Part shown: positions 1 to 12,504 of the stretch, piece by piece
Layout: every line of letters starts with the position of its first letter
Position numbering within the stretch: the stretch's first letter is position 1
Assembly (NCBI GenBank): GCA_012295275.1
Contig: CM022673.1
Location: 17,012,310 to 17,076,309, forward strand
DNA from: Chrysomallon squamiferum
Lineage: Eukaryota > Mollusca > Gastropoda > Neomphalida > Peltospiridae
DNA: 64,000 nucleotides
Direction: 5' to 3'
The notes under the pieces: generated by a model
What the model was told of the DNA's origin: nothing
The model's input: the letters and a program-made list of their open reading frames with translations, nothing else
Databases searched by the model: none
Translations under genes and position numbers: made by a program

Positions 1-182
1 TTGTACTATATTACATAAAGTCAAATCTGGGATAAAATCAGTGTAACATATCAAAATTTAAGTAACTATTATAAAGCAGGTTACAAACTCTCATATTTCA
101 CAATTTAATATATGTAATAAAACAGAGATTCAACAACATATTATTACACCAATTCAGTTATTAAAAACTTAATTGCCCCTCA

Positions 183-243
<61 letters not shown>

Positions 244-2996
244 CACACACATGTGTATATACCTATCTGGTTGATTATGTATTGTATTATTACATAGGTC
301 AAAGCTGTCACTGATATGTAACATTACAAAGACGTCATTATAGTTGATATCTTATGCGAGTGGTTTATAAGTATGATACATAATGTCACTGATGGTGACT
401 GCTGCTATTTAGAAATGAAACTGGCTATTTTTTATTATTATTATTTTTTTTAGCAACAGCTTTTATATTCTGAGCTTCTACTGTAATTTTTCAAAGTTTA
501 TTAATGTTGAATATAAAGTAGCTAAATATATAATTTATAGATGAAAAAAGCAAGAAAAAAAAAAATGCTGGATATGTGCCAACACACCCAACTTGTACTG
601 TCACCAGTCATTTTTAAAATGCTATAAATTAATTTTAAATGGTTAAACAGCTTGTATCAGTTTACAAATTATATTTTGTAACTTTTAATTTTGTAAACAT
701 CAAAAGTGAAAAAAAAAATTAAATTTTTTTTAGAAGAAACAAAATATAAAAATTAAAAGAAATAAAGAAAAAACAAAGAAGAATTAAAGATAGAAAGATG
801 AAATAAATAAAGAGAAAATAAAAAATAAAAATGAAGTGAAGGAAAGAAAAAGTAAAGATGCAGTAATAATGAAAAACAAATAGAAAGAAAGAGAAAAGAA
901 ATTTTTAAAAGATTTTATGTATTCATCTAGGGCCAGATAAAACTGGTTAAAAAAATGGAGTGTTGTTGAAGCTGATAACTTTTTTAAAATTATTCTTTCA
1001 AACTTTGCAACTCACTGAGAGAAGACTTGACACTTATAAAAATTACTGATATAAATAATAATGTTCATGTTTTCATTTTTACTCAAATAAAAATAAACAT
1101 TTTTTTTAAAATTTATTAAACAAAACAATTTATTAAACAACATAACATTAACAATGTATTTAGTAATACAATGAAAATCTGAAAGATTTCTCAGTTTTTT
1201 AGCAAGTAATTTCTGTGACCTTTTAATGTTTGTATTTATTGGTTTATTTAAGTGACTATAAAAATATACCACATTATTCTTGAGATGAAAATATTACAAA
1301 GAAATAAAATGCAAGTTTAAAATAAACTTCATGTTAGTTCTGTGTTCATTTGTACAGCAGCTTCACATGGAATCAAGAGTTGTCAGAAATGAAGTCTGTC
1401 AGGCTGTTAACTTTATCATTTAAACCTTATTTATTTTTAAATCTTTAATAATAAAGAATTTAAAAAGCAAAGGGCTGATGCAAAATAAAAAAAAAAGGAA
1501 AGTGAAAAAAGCCAGAAAAACGGAAAATGTATAAAATAGTTCTGTGTCTGGAATTTGAGAAAGATATTCAGTAAGGCAAATAAATACCAGCATTTTTGTT
1601 TTTCTCACACATGTATTTGTGGACTGGAGCAAGTTCTTGCCCCCATTTTTTTTTTCTTCATAATTAAATTCATTTCATGTTGAAAATTAAACCTCAGCCT
1701 AACATAGTGAATGTGTTTTCTCATTCCTAATACATAAATCATATTTAGAATCTATTCATTATTACTGATGAATGATGACTCATATTACAGTAGTTCTTTA
1801 ACCTCTAATTTTAGCATTTTCTCTTTTATTTAATCATATTTGACTATAATATACTAATCAGAAAAAATTAAGGACTGAATAAACATTTGTTTTCAAACTG
1901 TGGTTTCAATGTTACTCTGTGATATGCAAATGATTTTCAGCAGAAACTAAGCTGATTTTAACAAACTACATCCCCTTATCCTGAATATGATCTAGAATTT
2001 ATAAAATCTCTGCCATTATCTTAATTCTTCTTCTTCTTCTTCTTCTTATTATTATTATCATTATATATTTATTTTTTTTTTTTTTTTTTTAGCTATGTTA
2101 CTCACAAAAAATAAGATCTCATCTCATTATAAAACAATTCTGAACTTCAGGTTAAAACTCCTGAATGATCTGGTTGGTAAAATAAGAAACATTTAGCTTA
2201 GTTAGTCTGGAATTTGTTTGTGGGGAACTCAAGATTAATACATCTGATTTAGTGTGTGCTTCTGCTGTCTGCTGCCCTAGAATTAGCTCTATTACACAAC
2301 ACGAAAAGAGTGGCTGAGATTATATTTATCAGATTTCATTGTAAATATTTCTAAGTCAGCAACATGTTAATCATCTTTTTTTATACGCTTGGTATTACCA
2401 TGGATTCAGTTCGGAGTAAATCATAGAAATTTTTTTAAAAAGAATTTTTGAAAAAAGAAAAAGTGAAAGAGAGACTTGATACCTAGCATGTGTGGACAAA
2501 TATGTGCATACTTGGCAGTCAAGTATGACAACTTTCATGAGAATAAACTTATATGTTAAGTATTAAAACAGTTTAATTTTTAATTCTATATTCATTGTAT
2601 CTATGGCTTATAAAACCCCTGTTACTCCTATTTATCTAATATTTTATCATTATTATTATTATTATTTCTCTAATATTTATCATTATTATTATTATTATTA
2701 TTATGATTATTATTATTATTATTATTTCCTTAAAACTGAAACTACCACTTATTAATCATATATTTCAAACATAATTGGAAAAGGGTTACAGCAAGATTTC
2801 ATGCAAAACAAATTAATTACATAATATCAATAAATTCATAATAACTATATCATTAGAGAAAAACGATATTTTCACTTCTCACAGAAATTGTCATTTTTAA
2901 TTATCTTTAATAATACTAGGCCATGAGGTTTTTATTTCTGAGGAATAACTATTACGTTGTGAGAAATCTTACAAGTAAGTAATACGTTTATCTTAC
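1..2996. other. AT-rich DNA with no recognised gene
   Basis: I see no convincing exon here. The stretch is very AT-rich, with a (CA)n tract at 184-240, A-rich simple sequence around 700-900, and (TTC)n, (TTA)n and poly-T runs around 2030-2090 and 2647-2727. Because the gene on the minus strand starts at 3457 and its second exon ends in a good donor at 2997, this region is probably intron or untranslated sequence of that gene. A weak minus-strand candidate terminal exon near 1390-1410 was considered and not accepted because its acceptor lacks a pyrimidine tract. Confidence 0.5.
184..240. repeat. (CA)n microsatellite
   Basis: About 28 uninterrupted CA units, followed by a short imperfect tail. 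Confidence 0.95.
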
Positions 2997-3457
2997 CGGA
3001 GTTTTCTCCCCCTTTGAACTTGAAGCTTCTGATTTTTTTATCTTGGAATCTTTCGATTGATCAGTTTCACTTTTCGATTTGTTTTCGCTCACAGTTTGTA
3101 CTCCATCCTTAGTATCCTCTTCTTCTTTGCAATTATTGTTGGTTACAGGGGCTGCCTTCTTCTACAAATATAAATAAAATTAAATGCAGAACAAATACAT
3201 ATTCGTCCGTAAATAAAACAATCATATGGAAAGTTCAGAAGAAGAAACAAGTTTTGCAAAAATTAGTGAACACATTAACACACGTACAACTAATTTACCC
3301 ATTTGCGTAGACACTGTCCGTAAAACCAAAAACGTCACAAATGTATGGCGAATGACTCAGACCTAAAGAGCAGAAAAATGTATCGATATAAATAAAAATA
3401 ATTCTTTCAAACCTTAGAATTTGCACCCTGGAACTCAGTATTTCCCGCTTCCCCCAT
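2997..3457 (-). CDS. N-terminal exons of an unrecognised charged, Ser/Lys/Glu-rich protein (partial)
   Basis: I do not recognise this gene. Two minus-strand coding exons can be read. Exon 1 (3457 down to 3413) starts at an ATG and encodes MGEAGNTEFQGANSK; it ends at donor AAG|gtttga. Exon 2 (3161 down to 2997) starts after acceptor tttgtag, is 165 nt, stays open for 55 codons, and ends at donor CCG|gtaaga. Both junctions are phase 0, so the frame runs through. The 70 residues seen are hydrophilic and probably disordered: KKAAPVTNNNC, then an acidic EEED patch, then Ser/Lys/Glu/Asp-rich sequence ending KSEASSSKGEKTP. There is no signal peptide, membrane segment or catalytic motif. The rest of the protein is not visible and probably continues leftward out of the window. 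The start lies about 1.5 kb from the divergent start of the LMF gene. Intact frame, matching phases and good splice sites support a real gene; the start codon choice is less certain. Confidence 0.6.
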
Positions 3458-4993
3458 TCCCTGTACTCGCCCTTACCGCTGACACAGAACTATCGCGTTT
3501 CCCAAAGCCGTTCCTAGTCTGTCAAAACATCCAAGAGCTTGGCGAAATTGTTCAACTTAGCAGACGACACATATGGCACGTGCTAGGGCAGTGCGAGATT
3601 ATGTTACACGCATGTAATACAATGATGGAAAGTAAATACAGCTATGAAGTACGCTGCATTCGGTGCTAAATGAAATGATGTTTCGCACTGTTGCTGATAA
3701 CAATAGTACTCGTATTGTTTTACAAACAACTTGTATTACATTAACAGATACTGCTCTAAGAAATAAGCCTGTTAGATTTTTGGGGTTTTTTGGTGGGGTT
3801 ATGTTTGTTTTTAAAAACAAGACGGGGTGACTAGCTAATTTAATTTCGGCGGTGAAATAACTTCTGACTGGTGTAATGACACTGAATATAAATCCAAATC
3901 TTTAAGGAAATAAAACGGTCATTATTGTTATGATGATGATGATGATTAATATTGTAATTAATTTAAATAATCAAGGAAATATGTTTTATTCCATTGTTTT
4001 TGTGAGACAAGCACACACAGACGTACAAATATTTGCACACACGGACGCACGCATGAACACGTATTGTTACAAATACATCGCCGGAAACATTGTTAATTAT
4101 TTATAAACATTTCCATGGCATCTGTCTCACTTTGAACTATAAAACTAAAATTTGTCATAATGTTTTGAATTGTGTCATACAGTTCACTAGAATACAGGAA
4201 ATAAACGTCACTCAGTCAACTGTATATTTTTATTGTTAACGAAACCCGTCTCTTCATAATCAGGCTGGAAATGTTAATAATTATTTATATATATTTTTTT
4301 ATTTTCACCTTATGACAAATACCATTAATTTTGATGAAAACTCGTTGCCAGTTATGATCTGATAAGTGATATTAAGAAGTAGTCTAAATACATACTGCAT
4401 ACTTCCAAGATATGTTTTATTGGATTTTGCGGGTCAGTCTTAATTAATAGCAAATATAATGGTATGACACAATAGTTTTAAGGTGTCTAGGCGCCACAAT
4501 TTTCCCCGTATAAGTAAAGTCATCGGATAGAAGGCGGACTGATTTCTTCTATTTTTGTCAGAAAAAAACCAACAACAAAGGTATTTAAATCACCACATAT
4601 GCTTTGAAGTATTATTTTTTTGTCAAGCTTGATACATAATAATGATACGTCGCCCAAAACAATAAAACTATAACTTCTAATATAAAGAATTATACAGTAT
4701 TACACTTTTTTCATACCCTCACAGATACATTTTAAATAATACTTTGTTGTTTATTGCCATATCTATTTCAGATCCATTGCATATTAATGTTTCCTTTAAA
4801 AACTTGAAAGTGTCTGCCAATAATTCTGCGAAAGTGTCAAGTTTATTTATTAATTTTTCATTCTGTTAAAATAAATGTCACATCTTTTTTTCAAGCTGGA
4901 TGGATACTCTAATTATATGGAGGAATTACACAAAAGGAATCTTGTTCTAGTTTCAAAGAGAATTCCCATTTCCGGAAAACTCGAAAATTGAAA
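3458..4993. other. Divergent intergenic region between the charged-protein gene and LMF
   Basis: The two genes start head to head with 1.5 kb between their start codons. The part next to the minus-strand gene (about 3420-3620) is richer in G, C and CpG than its surroundings and holds a CACGTG E-box near 3577, so it is a reasonable promoter candidate. I see no TATA box at a convincing position and no coding exon. Open frames across 3421-3820 on either strand lack family resemblance. Confidence 0.4.
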
Positions 4994-7900
4994 ATGTCGA
5001 CTATTACATATACTAAAGATTTCTTTTTATGGTGCATGTCTGTTATCTATCTGTTTGCATTTTCTTCGTTATATGTGCAGATACCAGGTACGTTTAAATT
5101 TATCAACACAATATTTTGAATTATTTTTTTATTTTATTACAACAGTATAGGTATGTGTATTTCTGCCGGAACTGCGTCCGCCATTTTCTGCCAAATCCGT
5201 GTGATCGGGATTTCCCCGATGGCGAGTGGTGTCTCTGCGTAAATCGCTTCTCGTTACTCAGGGGTTGGGAGTTTCGGTTATCCCTGATGGTATAATTAGC
5301 GGGAAATTCCCGTATACTCACTCGTTTTCGAATTTTTCAATTCGGTCAATTGGTTCGTTTCGGAGGAGAGTTCGAAAATTTGTTTCGTATTCAACACGTT
5401 AAAATCGGTCGTTTTCGATATCGGAGGATAATCTAAGATAGATGGAGGCGAAGAACAATATTTAATTTTATTATATGTGAATTTATATTGAAATCTGACA
5501 CAGCAGCTGAAAAAAACTGCACACGCCGGACAGAGGAGCTGTAACATCGAAATGGCTTCAAAATCAAACATGGCGGATGAAAATTCAAGTGAAACAGAAG
5601 TGATTTCTACCCTCGATTTTTAATAGCTTGCATTTTTAATAGCTTGATTTGAGAGGACTAGTTACCATCTATCTTCAGTCCAAATTTCACTAATAAAATT
5701 TCATTATTAAGAAAGTTACATGCATTTTAGTGAAAAACAATAGGATTTTGGTTACGGCATTGTAATGCAAATGGCGGAAATGCATTAAATAATAGGACAA
5801 TTAATTAGTGTTAATTGAAAACGTTAAAATGCTGTAACTTCCTTAATACTCAACAGAATCACATGATGTTTGTTGTCTTTTATAGGGTTTTTAGAGTTCT
5901 TTTCAGCAATGTTATTTATGTTGAAGTTGGTAGTGTTGAAGTTGGTAGAATTTTTTGTCCACATAAATTATTGTTTGTTAGGTTGCTGGTACCTTAATTA
6001 ATAACTTCTTTTTAATTTTTACAAATATAATCGATAGCAGAGATTGGCATTGGTCTTCACTGAAAATTTCATCAAGAAAGCTTGCTTATTAACAAAGATA
6101 GAGGGGAAAATGTTAAAATATTACTATTTTTGGTCACAAACCTCTAATGACTTATATAGCGTTTAATCGGAAGAAAAAAATTGCTTTTCAGGGGGTTTAA
6201 AATTGCTGCTACTTCCTTAATTTTTTACATATTCACTTGATCTTGGTATCATTTTAAAGTGGTTTACAAACTCTACCCAACTGTCTTATTTATTTTCAGA
6301 TTAGTGGGGTTTGAAAAATTTATCCACATACCTAAACAGTATTTTACATACAATAAAAATCGATCATCATCATGATCATGGGTTAGTCATTTCAGCGGCC
6401 CAATTTCAGATTTTCACTTTGCCGGTTCTGTGAACTCCCAAATGTAGTTCTCATTTATAATTTTGAATAGTTATTTTGTATTTTCTAAAGTATCATTTTG
6501 ACCACAACCATTTTGTTTCTCAGCTAAATTTATTTCGATGAGCTGTAAGCCTGTAGGCAGTGTAACAGGGTTAGCGAGAGTACTGCTATTAGTATTACCC
6601 TTTTCAGTGTAACGAGTGTTAAGCTTTAGGTCGTTGTGAGTAGTAACTAGAGATGGTAGAGTAAAAATAAAAATAAATGAATAACGATCTTTGACATTAC
6701 TGATTGTTTTCGGTCGGGACATTGTGTCATGTTATAATGTCATTTGTGCAAGAGATTTGAAAAGCGCATGTTCCAAATTTGGAGCTCATGTCAGTGTCTA
6801 ACACCAGTTCGACTATTGTTATATAATATTTTATTATTATGTTGCTTTTAGTAAATTGGTTAATTGTTAATTTACAGTATTTATTTTTAACTTATTTATT
6901 TAAAGGGAAAAATAAATTTATAGTAAAAAATTTGTCTTTAAAATAACAATAAATAAAGTTTACACTTTAATATTAATATTTGATAACAGATTTTATGCAG
7001 TGAAACACTTGATATATATTCAGCACAGGTGCAAAACTGATTCACTCTTTCTCTTGCTATTTCTCTCTCTCTGTATACATGGCAAACATTTAAATTTTTT
7101 TTATAGAATCTCTTATCAAAGTGATATTAAATAAGCTAAATAGCTGTAAATTTATATATATATATATTATTTTATTTTGTATCCAGTTACGGTAAACAAA
7201 AATAATAGTTTATCAATATACATAATCAGGCAGAATCATGAAGAATGAGCTTTCATTTATATTATAGGCATATAACTAAATTTTATTTTCTCAAAATCAC
7301 ATATAAAGAAACAGAAATAATAAATCTTTTAAATATATATCTCCAGTGGTTTCCCCAGCATTTGTGAAAGGGATGGTGGGAATCAGTGTAACTGGTGCAA
7401 GTTAAACGAAGGAATGGTACAGAAAATGTTCAAATTACTCCTATAAATAATTGCATCAAATGCATTAACTGTTAACAAATTTATTTTATTTGCAATTACA
7501 TAAAATCAAAGTGTCTGTGTCTGGTGAGTTTTGTCCAGATGTTCTGTGAATTATATTCTTTACATGAATATATTTATACAAAATAATAAGCTTCTGTACA
7601 TGTTGTATATAGGTGTGTGTGTGAAATGTGAAAAGTTTTCATTGCACTGAAAGTAAACGATTGCCACACAATGTGATAGTGAATACAGAATAGTTATGAG
7701 AATGTGACTTTAATTGTCAATGCGCTGTTGATAATAATTATTTTTATATTAAGTGGATCGAGCGCATATGTGTTTTCAAAGGATGGAGATAATATTTTAA
7801 AAAGTTATTTAGGTATCTAGAATAAAATAACTGCTGACCCCAAAAGTGCAAAACAGTGGCATGACAACCAGTCTAAATAAACGGATGCAAGATATTGTAT

Positions 7901-10900
7901 TGATAAATATTATAATATGCAACATGTATGCATACCTAAAAAAATAAAAAATTAAAGAAATAAAAATTAAGACCTGTGACTGAGTCCAGTCAGGTCTGAA
8001 TAGTATAAAATATTATTCCATTAATTACATTTTTGCTGAGTTTATATTAATGTTTTAGTAAATATATGCAATGTACCTTAATGAACCAGACAATAAAAAA
8101 TTGTAGGTAAGTTTGCAGCTGTTAATGTCAAAATGAAAACCAAAACCAGAATTATCATCTACCATTTATAAAAAAAAGTTTAATATTGGAATTTATGTAT
8201 TTGACTCTTTGGACAGAACAAGAGAAGAAAAAAAAAAAAAAAAACAATTTGGTTCAATAATTAACATTAAATATAGAATGGTTTACAAGGATAAATTTGT
8301 TTAATATTAGCTTGTTAAGCTTTTTTTTTTTTTTTTTTTTTTATTTGTTTATTTTTATTATTATTTTAGTAAATCAGTAAAAAGTAATATTAGATGTTTT
8401 AAATTATTTAATATTGTTCTAAATTATAAAGTATTATTCTTCTGTATCACATTAGAGAATTATAGACATTCAGAAATTATTTACTTTTGATAGCTTTGAC
8501 TTAATTTGTCTTCTTCTTTTTTATTCAGGCTTGTATGGAGATAATGGTTTGCTGCCTGCTCGCAATGCACTGACAACATGTAAGTTGCATGTTTTCATGT
8601 TTGTTAAGGGATTACATTAATTCTGTAACACCTCCTAAACAATGTAAATTAGTTTTCTTTTATTTAAAAGGTATCTGATTGCCTTTAATACATAAAATTA
8701 ATATTATTGTTTATCACAAAATGTAATAATTCTAAATAAAAGTATTTTTTTTATATAAAAATAGCTGTTGATTAATTTATTTGAAAACTTCTTTTCACAA
8801 TTGTCAACACTTGTCAACTAATATTTAATGTTTATTTATTCATTTGCTTATAAAATCCTTGTTTAAATGAACTAAAATGTAAATATTAAGTAAATAAAAA
8901 TAAAGAAACAAATTTATATATATAAATAATAATAATATAAATAATAAAAGAAAGAAATAATTATATTTTACAAGTTATTAATAATTTGTAGCGGCAAACT
9001 CATGGCAGGAACTTCTGGAAGGACAACCAACTCTTCTCAAACTGACGCCAAAGCTTGGACTTGATATTGTTACCTCCATGGATCTGTTGTGTTTGGGTGG
9101 AATTTTGATTTCTTTCTTCTGCATGGTGTCAAGGAGAGCTCGTGATGTTGTGTCCTTCACCTTGCTGTGGATGTTGTACCTCTCACTGTATCAGGTTAAT
9201 CAATTTTCTTACTTTTAAATATTTGTGTTTAACTACTTGAATAAGTAATATCTGAGAAAAATAAAGAACATGATATTTTTGTGTCAGTTTAAATGTGAGT
9301 TTATTTAGTTACTGATAAGAAAAGTTGAACCAAGATCTTCTGTGTGAGAATCAAGCTAACAGTGACTGGGAAAATATTGTTAGTTATTAACAGATTGAGT
9401 ACTTGGTAGCTAATAATAATATACAAAATGAATATTTGAATATGTATGTGCTATATCTGTGTGTGTATATATATATATTGTTAGTTATATCAAATCATTT
9501 GATTACTGAATTAAAATGTTTTAATATTTATAGAATTGTTTCCCTTTATCAAGTTTATGGTAATATATATTAAGAATTCTGTAGCAAGGTAAACAGATGT
9601 TAAAGATATTGAGATAGATACGTTTTGCTGGAACAGATGGTTTGAATATCTGGAAAGGAAATTATTTACATTTTATTCCCAATCCTTATCATACAGATTA
9701 GTCTATAATACTAAACTACTGGAATAAAATTATCACTATTTGTATCAACAAACCTTGTTTTATTCTTAGAAACAAAGTAAACAGATTTTTTTTTTCAAGG
9801 ATTTTAAATATTAAAGAACAATAACAACAGTAATAATACTGTGCAACCTCCCTGTATTATGTGTATCAGGCTCTAGAGGGTAAATGTTTTACTAATGAGA
9901 ATTGAATGTTTTATTTTCACTGTATTATTATATTATATTTCTTAAGTAAACTGACTTTCATAGAATAATTTATTTAATTTTTCTTTCATATAGATCTCAG
10001 CTGTTTTCTTTTATGGTTTAATTATCACATAATTGTTAATCGTTTTGATATAATTGTTAACTGTTTTGTAAGAAAATGTCACCATAAATATTAAATTATT
10101 AGGCCTACTAGTGACAATTATCTTATTATTATAATTTTATTTTGTTTTACCTTTTCAGGTTGGCCAGACTTTTATGTGGTTCCAATGGTAAACACTTTTT
10201 AAATTATTATTTTTTACATTTTCAGTGTTCAGAAATCTTTAATAAATTTATTTTATTTTACTTTACTTTTTAAAAAAATATTTCATTACAGAATAAATTA
10301 TCAACACATTTTCTTTCATTCCTCCCTCTATATTAAACTGAAAACCACTAAAACTAAAATAATTTGTTGAAAAATCAGACTAGTTGATAGTGGCAAAAAC
10401 TTTCATTTGTTATTATGGTTGCCTTCCATAAAAATAAAATGATCATTTGGAAACCTATATTTATTTTAGAATGTACTTAGTAATGATTTGAAGTATTTTT
10501 TTATATTATTGTTCCTTGAGATGCCTGTCTCACTTGTATAAAACTTTAACATTATTATTTTAATTCTGCTCCCAGGGATATTCTGTTGCTTGAAGTCGGC
10601 TTTTTAACTTTAATTCTGGCACCTTTTAACTTCAACCTGCTTCAGAAGAGTCGCGAACCCACTCACCACCACCACGACACCATCAACATGTGGCTGGTGA
10701 AGTGGCTGCTGTTTCGACTTATGTTTGCTTCAGGTGTTGTCAAACTGACGAGCAAGTGTCCCACCTGGTGGGGTCTCACAGGTAACATACTTTATTTACA
10801 GGTAATCAATATTATTTGTTTCATTCATCATCATCATGTATACTATGACAAGAGAGTTTTATGTACTGACAAAAAAGGAGAATAAATCCAACATATATAT

Positions 10901-12445
10901 AAACATATTTTAAAATCCTAATACCTAATCCATGAATCTGACAGCCAAGCAATGATTTATGTATGTTACAGGGAATATGTAAAATTCCTGAAAATTTAAA
11001 AAAATACAGTGGTACCATAACTTATGAATTTAATTTGTTCAGTGGCTGAGCCTGTAACTCAATATTTCGTATCAAATCAAGTTTTCTGACTGAAATTAAT
11101 TGAAATACCATTAATCTGTTACTTCTTCTCAGCACTGTCCTTTGCACACACTTTTGTGGAAATGTGACAAAATACTGCACAAAATGCAAGCACAACACAA
11201 CTGAGATGCTTCCACAGTGAGGTACCCACATGAAGTAAATAAATGAGACACTGGAAGCTGGGCAGATGTTGTGTTGTTTGTTGCATCAACTAGCAGTGGC
11301 ATATCTGAAGCTTGCTCGTTACTCATATTTTGGCTCACAACTCAAAGCAAAAAATCTGCTCATAAGTTGGAAAACTTATAAGCTGGTGCACTCATAAGTC
11401 AAGGTATCACTGTATCTGTAATCACTGAACTGTAAGTGATGTTCCTAGAGTTGGGTGATTGTCTGTGGGAAACTTAGGCATCCACAGAACCAAACAGTCC
11501 CTATGTTTTATATAACCCTTAACTGGACAGTTAATCTATTATAGTTTTTTAATATCTCTGTTTTATCATTTGGAAAATAACAAATAATAACTAAAATAAC
11601 ATTGTGATGTTATATATTTTATGTTTCTTTCAGCTCTTACATATCACTTTGAATCTCAGGTAAGCTGTTCAATTTTTTTTTTTTTGACTATTGACAGGTG
11701 TCATTTTATGTTCATGAAATAAAAATTGTTTTGTTTTAGTAGCTGTTATTTCTGATGTCTGTGACTTCAAAACGTGCTGAAATTTTATACATTTTATAAT
11801 TTAAGTTTTTTATATAAAAAAATTCCATTATGTGGACATAATTTTATTTTTCTTATTCTTTGCATAATTAATATTTATATATTCAAAAATAACATGAAAC
11901 ATTCAGATTTTAATTGACTTTTCTGATAAAACTGTGTTTTCGATTTCGGGACATTTCAACATCTTTTGTCATTTCTGTGTTTTTCTAACACTAAGTTAAT
12001 TAAAATCTATTTCTCTTTTTTATTGTATTTGAGTTTTTCTTATATTAAATTAAAATCCATTTTCCTCTTCAGCGTATTTGAGTTTTAATAGGATTCAATT
12101 AAGACGTTTCCATTTTTTAGTTTTTTTTTTTTTCTTGCACGAAAGTAATTTAAACCTATTTTTCATTTCAGTACATTTGAATTTTTACAGCATGAAACTA
12201 AGATGTCTTTACCATTTTGTTTTTTGTAGTATTAGAATTTATCTAATTATAAGCTTTTTTCTGTTTCAGTGTATTCCAACACCTTTAGCCTGGTACTGGC
12301 ATCAGAGTCCAGTCTGGTTTTTAAAACTGGCATGTGTTCTGACATACGTTATAGAGATTCCACTAACCTTTCTCTTCTTCATACCAATACGCTCTCTCAA
12401 AATGTTTGCCTTCATCTCTCAGGTAAGATTTGACGCATGCACACA

Positions 12446-12504
<59 letters not shown>

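Noticed and set aside
1350-1410. Possible last exon of the minus-strand gene (LTDFISDNS then stop)
   Set aside because: The acceptor has a purine-rich upstream tract and the segment is only nine codons; chance is likely.
3421-3820. Open frames on both strands upstream of the charged-protein gene
   Set aside because: The plus-strand frame overlaps exon 1 of the minus-strand gene and the minus-strand frame lacks any splice connection or resemblance.
6471-6722. 83-codon minus-strand frame in LMF intron 1
   Set aside because: No recognised domain, no splice signals at the edges, and ordinary intron composition.
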